Origin: Mycolicibacterium helvum
Lineage (GTDB): Bacteria; Actinomycetota; Actinomycetes; Mycobacteriales; Mycobacteriaceae
Direction: 5' to 3'
DNA length: 64,000 nucleotides
NCBI RefSeq assembly: GCF_010731895.1
Contig: NZ_AP022596.1
Location: 4,030,001 to 4,094,000, forward strand
The notes below the pieces were generated by a model. The model made no database searches, had not been told where the DNA came from, and saw only the letters and a program-made list of their open reading frames with translations. Shown piece after piece: positions 57,632-64,000 of this stretch. The translations under genes and the position numbers were made by a program. The first letter of the stretch is position 1. Each line of letters starts with the position of its first letter.

Positions 57632-58501
57632 ATGACACTCAACGTGAAGGGCGAAGGCCTCGGTGCGCAAGTCACCGGGATCGACGCGAAGAATTTGGAC
57701 GGCATCACGACTGAGGAGCTCCGTGAAGTCGTCTACGAGAACAAGCTGGTCGTCCTGAAAGACGTGCATCCTTCGCCAGAGGAGTTCATCCAACTCGGCA
57801 AGCTCTTGGGTGACATCGTTCCGTACTACGAGAAGATGTATCACCACGAGGACCACCCAGAGATCTTCGTGTCCTCGACTGAACAAGGGCGCGGCGTACC
57901 CAAGACCGGCGCGTTCTGGCACATCGACTACATGTTCATGCCAGAGCCCTTTGCCTTCTCGATGGTTCTCCCGCTTACGGTGCCGGGACCGGACCGGGGC
58001 ACCTACTTCATCGATCTGAACGCGGTGTGGGAGTCGCTGCCCGCCGCCAAGCGGGATCCGGTTCGAGGGACATTCAGCACCCATGACCCGAGGCGCCACA
58101 TCAAGATCCGACCGACCGACGTCTACCGACCGATCGGGGAGATCTGGGACGAGATCACCAAGACCACGCCTCCGATCAAGTGGCCCACGGTGATCCGCCA
58201 TCCATTTACGAATTCCGAAATCCTCTACATCTGCGCTTCGGGCACCACGAAGACCGAGGATAAGGACGGCAATCTGCTCGACCCGGCGATCCTTCATGAG
58301 CTGATGGATGCCACGGGTCAGCTCGATCCCGAGTTCACTTCACCATTCATCCACACGCAGCACTATGAAGTGGGCGACATCATGTTGTGGGACAACAGGG
58401 TTCTGATGCACCGCGCCAAGCACGGCACCGCGTCGGGCACGCTGACGAGCTATCGACTCACCATGCTCGACGGTCTGGAAACCCCGGGATACGCCGTATG
58501 A
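57632..58501 (+). CDS. Non-heme iron isonitrile synthase (Rv0097/ScoE-like)
   Basis: Fe(II)/2-oxoglutarate-dependent TauD-family enzyme of 289 residues. Rv0097/ScoE-type enzymes convert an N-(carboxymethyl)-3-aminoacyl group into an isonitrile by oxidative decarboxylation. The facial triad is visible: H97 and D99 in GAFWHIDYMF, and the distal His at 260 or 264 in LMHRAKHG. The N-terminus TLNVKGEGLGAQVTGID matches Rv0097, favouring the ATG at 57632 (GAGAGGG upstream) over 57620. Coupled to the next gene by ATGA. Confidence 0.94.
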   Translation: MTLNVKGEGLGAQVTGIDAKNLDGITTEELREVVYENKLVVLKDVHPSPEEFIQLGKLLGDIVPYYEKMYHHEDHPEIFVSSTEQGRGVPKTGAFWHIDYMFMPEPFAFSMVLPLTVPGPDRGTYFIDLNAVWESLPAAKRDPVRGTFSTHDPRRHIKIRPTDVYRPIGEIWDEITKTTPPIKWPTVIRHPFTNSEILYICASGTTKTEDKDGNLLDPAILHELMDATGQLDPEFTSPFIHTQHYEVGDIMLWDNRVLMHRAKHGTASGTLTSYRLTMLDGLETPGYAV

Positions 58502-59043
58502 GCACCGCTGGCGTGATCTCGGTCGAGGATGAGCGCGAAGAGACCAGTCCAATACCCGAGGACCTGTTGGTCAAGGTCTTGAAACCATACTCCGACAAGG
58601 GTTGTCGGTATCTCCTTGATGCGCAGTACAAGGCGACCGACGATTCGGTGCTCGCCTTCGGCAATTTCTGTATCCCGGATTCCTCGTATATCACCAGCAC
58701 TGGGCACTTCAATGCGGCCGACTTATTGATCTGCTTCAACCAGCTCGCGTACAGTGCGTTTGCTCCGGCCATTGTCAACGAGGAAATCCCGGTGCTGGTG
58801 GGCTGGTCGATAGAGGATTACTTCGACTATCAGCTCCCGAGCATGCTGATCAAGAACACTGCATCGAGATTCAGACGGCCGATCAACGCCCACAAGTTCT
58901 CTGCACGGCTGATGTGTCAGAACTTCGAGATCATCGAGCGAACATGGCGCTATCTGAAAGTCCCGTGCACCATTGAATGCTGGGACGATGATGGCGGCGC
59001 CGCAAGCGGTCAGGTTGAGCTGGCTGCCCTCAACATCCCCTGA
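58498..59043 (+). CDS. fcoT: FcoT/Rv0098-like hot-dog enzyme
   Basis: Predicted 181-residue hot-dog-fold protein. YLLDAQYKATDDSVLAFGNFCIPDSSYI, GHFNAADLLICFNQLAYS and CTIECWDDDGG follow Rv0098. The M. tuberculosis protein was described as a long-chain acyl-CoA thioesterase (FcoT); in the isonitrile pathway the ScoD-type homologue is reported to add glycine to an enoyl-ACP, giving the beta-amino acid precursor. The start overlaps the isonitrile synthase stop, supporting a joint pathway. Confidence 0.9.
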   Translation: MSTAGVISVEDEREETSPIPEDLLVKVLKPYSDKGCRYLLDAQYKATDDSVLAFGNFCIPDSSYITSTGHFNAADLLICFNQLAYSAFAPAIVNEEIPVLVGWSIEDYFDYQLPSMLIKNTASRFRRPINAHKFSARLMCQNFEIIERTWRYLKVPCTIECWDDDGGAASGQVELAALNIP

Positions 59044-59070
59044 TCCGCTGTCTAGAAAGCAGTTACCTGG

Positions 59071-60651
59071 ATGTCTCAGCTACCCTCGACGGTCCTGGGC
59101 CGGATTCTCGAGCAGGCGCACCGCCGGCCGGACGCAGGCGCGCTGCGGCGCTGCGACGGCACTGGCGCGCTCACGTATGGCGACCTCGTCGCCGGGTTGA
59201 ATGCGCTGGCTGGTCAGCTCTCCACGCATTCGGTATCGAGGGGTTCCCGGGTGCTGGTGGTGTCGGACAGCGGCCCTGAGACGTACCTGGCGGTTTTGGC
59301 CTGTGCCCGCATCGGCGCCATAGCGGTCATGGTTGACGCCCGCTTGCCGGCGGCCACGATCGAACGGTTTCGCCAGATCACCGAGCCGGCAGCGATACTC
59401 ATTCCTCCAGGGAGCTCGTTCGGGTCCGCGCCGTTACCCGAACGGCTGGGCTCTCTTCCAACGATCTCGGTAGAAGGGCGCACCGGACGGGCGACTGCGG
59501 AATCGCCGGAGGTCATGGATGGCGCTGACCTCGGTGCCGAGGACCCGCTGGCGATGGTGTTCACCAGCGGGACGACCGGCGAGCCCAAGGCTGTGTTGCT
59601 TCCCAACCGCACCTTCTACGCGATTCAGGACATTCTTCGTGAGGAGCAGCTGAACTGGGTCGATTGGGTCGTCGGGGAGACGACATACTCGCCGTTGCCG
59701 GCCACCCATATCGGTGGGCTCTGGTGGATCATCACATGTCTCATGCAGGGGTGCTTGTGCGTCACCGGCGGAGAGGGAACGGCGTCGTTCCTCGCTATTC
59801 TCACCGAGAACGAGGTCGCTACGACATGTGTTGTTCCAACCCTGCTTTCGCGACTGGTCGCTGAACTGAAAACCGTCGGCACGGCCGTACCGACGCTTCG
59901 GCTTCTCGGGTACGGCGGGTCACGCGCAATCGCCGCCGATGTCCGGGCTCTGGAAGCGACCGGAGTCAAGACGGCGCAGGTATATGGGTTGAGTGAGACA
60001 GGTTGTACGGCGCTGTGCTTGCCGACGGATGAGGGTTCGATCGCCAGGATCGAGGCGGGCGCGGTCGGGCGGCCCTACCCGGGTGTCGGGGTTCATCTGG
60101 ACAACGACGGTAGCGGGCCACCCGAGCGCGCAAATGCCAACAGCTCAACGGGATTAGGAACATTGTGGATCAAGTCGCCGGCGAATATGTTGGGCTACTG
60201 GAACAACCCGGACCGAACGGGCGAGGTTCTGGTTGACGGCTGGATCAACACCGGCGATATTCTCGAGCGTCGCGAGGACGGATTTTTCTACATCAGAGGG
60301 CGGTCGTCGGAGATGATCATCTCCGGCGGTGTCAACGTCGCGCCGGACGACGTCGACCGCATCGCCGAAAGTGTTTCGGGGGTGCGAGAAGCCGCCTGCT
60401 ACGAGATTCCCGACCCGGAATTCGGGGCCCTTGTCGGTCTGGCTGTCGTGTCGGAGGTCCCTCTCGACGATTCCGCGGCTCGCAGGCTCAAGCAGGTGAT
60501 CGCCGCGACGTTTCGCCGCGAGGCCGAGTCGATCGCGCGTCCGTCGACCATCGTTATTGTCGCCGACATCCCCCGAACTCCATCCGGCAAGGTCATGCGG
60601 GCGTCACTGGCGAGCTCGATCAGCGCGGCTGGATCGGGCGTTCGTGGCTGA
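59071..60651 (+). CDS. fadD10: FadD10-like fatty acyl-ACP ligase
   Basis: Adenylate-forming ligase of 526 residues. The nucleotide loop is MVFTSGTTGEPKAVLL (about 162-177), with YGLSETGCTALCL, the hinge INTGDILERREDGFFYIRGR and a C-terminal lysine in RTPSGKVMRAS. FadD10 in the M. tuberculosis locus activates a fatty acid and loads it on the adjacent ACP (Rv0100) rather than on CoA. It starts 27 bases after fcoT; its end overlaps the ACP gene by eight bases. Confidence 0.92.
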   Translation: MSQLPSTVLGRILEQAHRRPDAGALRRCDGTGALTYGDLVAGLNALAGQLSTHSVSRGSRVLVVSDSGPETYLAVLACARIGAIAVMVDARLPAATIERFRQITEPAAILIPPGSSFGSAPLPERLGSLPTISVEGRTGRATAESPEVMDGADLGAEDPLAMVFTSGTTGEPKAVLLPNRTFYAIQDILREEQLNWVDWVVGETTYSPLPATHIGGLWWIITCLMQGCLCVTGGEGTASFLAILTENEVATTCVVPTLLSRLVAELKTVGTAVPTLRLLGYGGSRAIAADVRALEATGVKTAQVYGLSETGCTALCLPTDEGSIARIEAGAVGRPYPGVGVHLDNDGSGPPERANANSSTGLGTLWIKSPANMLGYWNNPDRTGEVLVDGWINTGDILERREDGFFYIRGRSSEMIISGGVNVAPDDVDRIAESVSGVREAACYEIPDPEFGALVGLAVVSEVPLDDSAARRLKQVIAATFRREAESIARPSTIVIVADIPRTPSGKVMRASLASSISAAGSGVRG

Positions 60652-60889
60652 GGTGCTGCGGGACAGAATCATTGGCGCCATCTGTGAGGTGTTGTATCTC
60701 GACGCCGCGGACTTCATCGACGGTGACGAGACGGACCTCAGAGATCTCGGTCTGGATTCCGTCCGCTTTGTTCTGCTGATGAAACAGCTTGGTGTGAACC
60801 GGGAGTCCGAACTCCCCGCTCTACTGGCCAACGACGTGACCGTTGCAGCCTGGGTGCGCGTGCTGGAGAACGTCCATGGCCTCGCTTGA
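60644..60889 (+). CDS. Acyl carrier protein of the isonitrile-lipopeptide pathway
   Basis: Carrier protein of about 81 residues with the phosphopantetheine serine in LGLDSVRFVLLMKQLGVNR (about S39), as in Rv0100/ScoB. It carries the acyl chain through ligation, glycine addition and isonitrile formation. The GTG at 60644 overlaps fadD10; a GTG at 60653 would give 78 residues, the length I recall for Rv0100, and is equally plausible. The end overlaps the NRPS start by 14 bases. Confidence 0.92.
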   Translation: MAEVLRDRIIGAICEVLYLDAADFIDGDETDLRDLGLDSVRFVLLMKQLGVNRESELPALLANDVTVAAWVRVLENVHGLA

Positions 60890-63800
60890 GTGGGGTGACC
60901 TCGAAGCGATTCCGCTGTCTCGCTCGCAACAGAACATCTACACCGGTGTCTTGCAAGACGGTGACCCGGCGCTATACCTGGTGGCTCGGACGTATCGTTT
61001 CCTGCCGGTGACTACTGAGCGTCTGCTGGAAGCGCTCAAGGCGACAGTGATGAAGAACCCGGTGCAGTTGTGTGTTCTCAAGACAGCAGCCGTCGACAGC
61101 GACTACCCGGTCCTTGTTCCGCAGCTTTCGGTCGATGACATCGTGACGGTAATCGAAGACAGTCAGTCTGTCGCCGGCTCTGGTCAGCTCGAACGAGCGT
61201 GGTCGACCGGCATCCTGGATACGCCGCTGGTTCGATATGTCGTGCGAACCGACGTCGCGGGACTGGTGTGTGGCCTTGATGCATTCACTCACCACATTCT
61301 CCTGGACGGCGGCGCAACCGGGATCGTTGAAGCCGACCTGGGGGAGTATCTCTCTGCCGGCGGTCGCGGCGAGATAATCAGTGCGCGAGACGGTCTGATG
61401 CGACTTGCGGGTGCGCATCGGCGCGAGGCGACAAAAGTGGCCGAAGCGCATGAGCGCTTGACAGCCGGAGTCCAGCGAGAGCTGTCTGAGGACGCGAGCC
61501 ACGGCGGCTACGGTGATGCGGCCACGCCGGGTGCCGCCGCGCGCGGCGTCTTGTACGAATCAATGCGCATCTCAGGCTCGGCATACGATGCGCTCGTCGG
61601 GCTGTCGGATCGGGAACACGTCCCCATCAATGTGCTGGTCGCCGCCGCGGCCGTGGGCGTCGTCGCGGGTCTTCGGCAGAACACCTCAAACCTCCTCATC
61701 CATGCGACAGACAATCGCTTCGGAGATTCCGATCTCGATGTCGCCACCTGCCTGGTCAATTCGGTCGCACAGCAGGTGCGGTTTTCCCCGTTCGCCTCAA
61801 TCGAGGATGTGGTGCGCAATCTAGACCGGGGCTATGTGCGGGCGGTACGGCGAAAATGGCTGCGGGAAGAGCACTACCGGCGCATGTATCTCGCTATCAA
61901 CCGCACCCACCATGTCGAGGCGTTGACGCTCAACTTCCTCCCCGAGCCGTGCGCCCCTGCTCTACGTCCGCACCTGTCCGAGCCGCCGGTAACGACGGCG
62001 ATCGGGCCGGTGGAGACCATGGTCGTGGCCGGCGTCCTGGACGAAGAGCAGCGGCACCTCGGAATTGCCATCTGGGACCGAGCCGATGTGCGCTCACCAG
62101 TGAAAGGCGTGGCGGCACGGATTGGCAGAGTCCTGGAACTGATGCCAAGGATGTGGCGCCAGCCGATCGCGCTGGCGGCGGGCGAATGGTTCGGTGTCGA
62201 CCACGACGGCGCCTGCCGCGAAGGAGATGCGAGCACGCAGACTCGGTGCCAGCAGCGGGCACCGGCATGGTTTATGGAGAGTACGGGCGGAGTGCTTGCG
62301 CATCTGCGGCGACCGGGGATCGACGGCTGGATTGCGTGGCTGGCGAGAAACGACGTAGCTCCCGGCGACATCCTGGTGTTCACCGACGACGACACGGACA
62401 AGACCACCGACATGCTCGTCGCCTGCCACCTTGCAGGCTGCGCCTATAGCGTGTGCGACACAGAGGATGAGATTGCGCAGAGGGCGGAGTCGATCGCGGC
62501 GCACACCCATGGCTCGTCGATTCACATCGTCGATGTGGCAGGAGCGGACCGCCCAGCCGGGTGCAGCGACGACGACAGTCGACTGGCCGACCGGCGCTTG
62601 GAGGAAGTCACACATGACCCCCAGCTCGCTGGCAGGGCTGCGTACATCATGCCGACATCGGGCTCGACCGGGCAGCCGAAACTGGTTCGGGTCAGCCACC
62701 TCTCGCTAGCGGTGTTCTGCGACGCCGTACGTAATGCCTATGGATGGGGAACCGACGATACCGTCCTCCAGTGCGCGCCGTTGACATCCGACATCAGCGT
62801 CGAGGAAGTGTTCGGCGCCGCGTTGTGTGGGTCTCGCCTGGAGCGCTCGGCCGCCATGAAGGCGGGTGACTTCCGGGCCCTTGCCCGCGACGTTGGTTCT
62901 GCGCAATCTACCGTCGTGGACCTGCCAACCGCAGTGTGGCATCTGTTGTGCGATGACCCCGACGCGATGGCGGCGATCGTGCACTCGCGGCTGCGTCAAG
63001 TCATTGTTGGCGGCGAAGCAATCCGGGCCAGCGCAATCAATCGGTGGATTGAATCGACTGCATCGCAGCCGATCTCGATGATCTCGACGTACGGGCCCAC
63101 CGAGACCACGGTGGTGGTTACCCATCTTCCCGTCGTGTCCTGCGATTCCACCATCGAAGGGGACGCCCACTTGCGGCTGGGCTGCCCGATGGTGCCGGGC
63201 AGCGTCTACATCGCCTTTGGTGAAGTGGTGATCGTCGGCGAGCTTGTCGCAGACGGCTATCTAGGCGTCGAGAGCCCCAGCTTCGGCACGGTAACCAACG
63301 CCGATGGCCGGCCACGTCGCGCGTTCGCCACCGGTGACCGGGTTGTCGTCGACGGCAACGGATTTCCCATTATCGCCGGCCGTCGAGACGCCGTCGTCAA
63401 GGTCGGCGGCAGACGTGTCGATACCGCCGAGATCACCAGAGAGCTGAGTGCTGTCGCCGGGGTGACCGACGTTGCGATGGAGGTGCGCAACGGGAGGCTC
63501 GGGGTCTGGTTCGAGACCCATCTGACCCGCGACGGACACGACGACACCGCGGTGGCGGCACGAATCAGGACAGTGCTTGCCGGCTTACGGGTGCCGTCGT
63601 TCTTCGTTATCCGTGTGCCGGGTATTCCGCGCAAGCCCGGTGGGAAGGTGGACAGCGACGGGTTGTGCGCCGTCCCCGAACCAGGCGATGCCGATATCAG
63701 CGAACCGGGGCTCGCCGGCCGCGCGGCCGAACTGGCCCAGATGTGGAGCCGGGAGCTCGGGCGTCCGGTACAGCCGGACTCGTCGTTGCTCGCCGAAGGA

Positions 63801-64000
63801 GTCGGCTCACTCGACCTCATCAGAATCCTGCCTTCCACGCGTCGATATCTCGGCCGACACGTCTCCATTCTCGACCTCATCAGCGCCGATACCGCCACCC
63901 ATCTGGTCGACGATGTGCGTGCGGCCTACGGGTGGATGGATGCCGGGACCGCCGCCGAGATCGACCGCGATCTCTGGGATTTGCCGATGCGACCCGCGGT
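60876..64000 (+). CDS. nrp: Isonitrile-lipopeptide nonribosomal peptide synthetase (Nrp-like), 3' end outside window
   Basis: The first 1041 residues lie in the window without a stop. In order they show a condensation domain with HHILLDG (about residues 138-145), an adenylation domain with the nucleotide loop IMPTSGSTGQPK (about 590), STYGPTETTVV and ATGDRVVVDGNG, and a carrier domain with serine in GVGSLDLIRIL (about 977). After this, WDLPMRPA suggests another module begins; Rv0101 is about 2,500 residues with two modules, so over half should lie beyond the edge. It condenses amino acids with the isonitrile acyl chains. ATG start overlaps the ACP gene. Confidence 0.93.
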   Translation, partial: MASLEWGDLEAIPLSRSQQNIYTGVLQDGDPALYLVARTYRFLPVTTERLLEALKATVMKNPVQLCVLKTAAVDSDYPVLVPQLSVDDIVTVIEDSQSVAGSGQLERAWSTGILDTPLVRYVVRTDVAGLVCGLDAFTHHILLDGGATGIVEADLGEYLSAGGRGEIISARDGLMRLAGAHRREATKVAEAHERLTAGVQRELSEDASHGGYGDAATPGAAARGVLYESMRISGSAYDALVGLSDREHVPINVLVAAAAVGVVAGLRQNTSNLLIHATDNRFGDSDLDVATCLVNSVAQQVRFSPFASIEDVVRNLDRGYVRAVRRKWLREEHYRRMYLAINRTHHVEALTLNFLPEPCAPALRPHLSEPPVTTAIGPVETMVVAGVLDEEQRHLGIAIWDRADVRSPVKGVAARIGRVLELMPRMWRQPIALAAGEWFGVDHDGACREGDASTQTRCQQRAPAWFMESTGGVLAHLRRPGIDGWIAWLARNDVAPGDILVFTDDDTDKTTDMLVACHLAGCAYSVCDTEDEIAQRAESIAAHTHGSSIHIVDVAGADRPAGCSDDDSRLADRRLEEVTHDPQLAGRAAYIMPTSGSTGQPKLVRVSHLSLAVFCDAVRNAYGWGTDDTVLQCAPLTSDISVEEVFGAALCGSRLERSAAMKAGDFRALARDVGSAQSTVVDLPTAVWHLLCDDPDAMAAIVHSRLRQVIVGGEAIRASAINRWIESTASQPISMISTYGPTETTVVVTHLPVVSCDSTIEGDAHLRLGCPMVPGSVYIAFGEVVIVGELVADGYLGVESPSFGTVTNADGRPRRAFATGDRVVVDGNGFPIIAGRRDAVVKVGGRRVDTAEITRELSAVAGVTDVAMEVRNGRLGVWFETHLTRDGHDDTAVAARIRTVLAGLRVPSFFVIRVPGIPRKPGGKVDSDGLCAVPEPGDADISEPGLAGRAAELAQMWSRELGRPVQPDSSLLAEGVGSLDLIRILPSTRRYLGRHVSILDLISADTATHLVDDVRAAYGWMDAGTAAEIDRDLWDLPMRPA

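Noticed and set aside
1..64000. tRNA, rRNA, CRISPR, IS or prophage
   Set aside because: I saw no cloverleaf-like arrangement, repeat-spacer array, transposase or integrase. Small or diverged elements could still be missed without a dedicated search.

Overview
The window is high-GC actinobacterial DNA and reads as a chromosomal segment of a non-tuberculous Mycobacterium/Mycolicibacterium. The evidence is mycobacterium-specific families in mycobacterial arrangements: a complete ESX-3-type type VII secretion locus with PE and PPE proteins, an MmpL transporter, PrpR with prpDBC, SigF-type sigma factor, DUF3263 and DUF4873 proteins, and the PPE1/isonitrile-lipopeptide locus. Genes are dense, many overlap as ATGA or GTGA, and GTG starts are common. 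I see no IS element, prophage, CRISPR array, tRNA or rRNA.

Region 1 (1-15.2 kb), metabolism and regulators. A leftward Tm-1-like gene runs off the left edge. A tandem glycine riboswitch then precedes gcvP-gcvT-gcvH-glyA-sdaA-rarD, which together convert glycine to serine and then pyruvate. Next come a DUF3263 gene, an LLM-class oxidoreductase/aldo-keto reductase pair, an orphan SigF-type sigma factor behind a SigF-like promoter, and a TetR regulator divergent from an AurF-type diiron oxygenase with its DUF4873 partner.

Region 2 (15.2-34.1 kb). htpG and a short-chain fatty-acid transporter face left. A WXG100-like/DUF1023 hydrolase/lipoprotein module follows, then an APH-like kinase divergent from a TetR gene with a perfect operator-like palindrome between them, and a LysR-MFS pair. 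The Fe-S regulator PrpR is divergent from prpD-prpB-prpC, followed by pyruvate carboxylase: a propionyl-CoA disposal block.

Region 3 (34.2-64 kb) has a transition-metal theme: a CbiM-like permease, an FhuF-like ferric reductase divergent from a 45-residue desulforedoxin-like protein, and copper genes ycnI-copCD. Divergent from ycnI begins a nearly gapless co-directional operon eccA-eccB-eccC-PE-esxG-esxH-espG-eccD-mycP-eccE-mmpL. After an oppositely oriented methyltransferase comes PPE1 and the isonitrile-lipopeptide genes (TauD-type isonitrile synthase, FcoT-like enzyme, FadD10-like ligase, ACP, NRPS), which run off the right edge.

The most interesting object is this combination: an ESX-3 variant, an MmpL exporter and copper genes beside the biosynthetic genes of a metal-binding lipopeptide. 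The ESX-3 set is not standard. No PPE4 gene follows PE5, the mycosin has Gly where the catalytic Ser should be and Asp at the oxyanion Asn, and EsxH has Arg at the position of one known zinc ligand. I infer a second, specialised ESX-3 devoted to PPE1/metallophore traffic; proof needs the rest of the genome and experiments.
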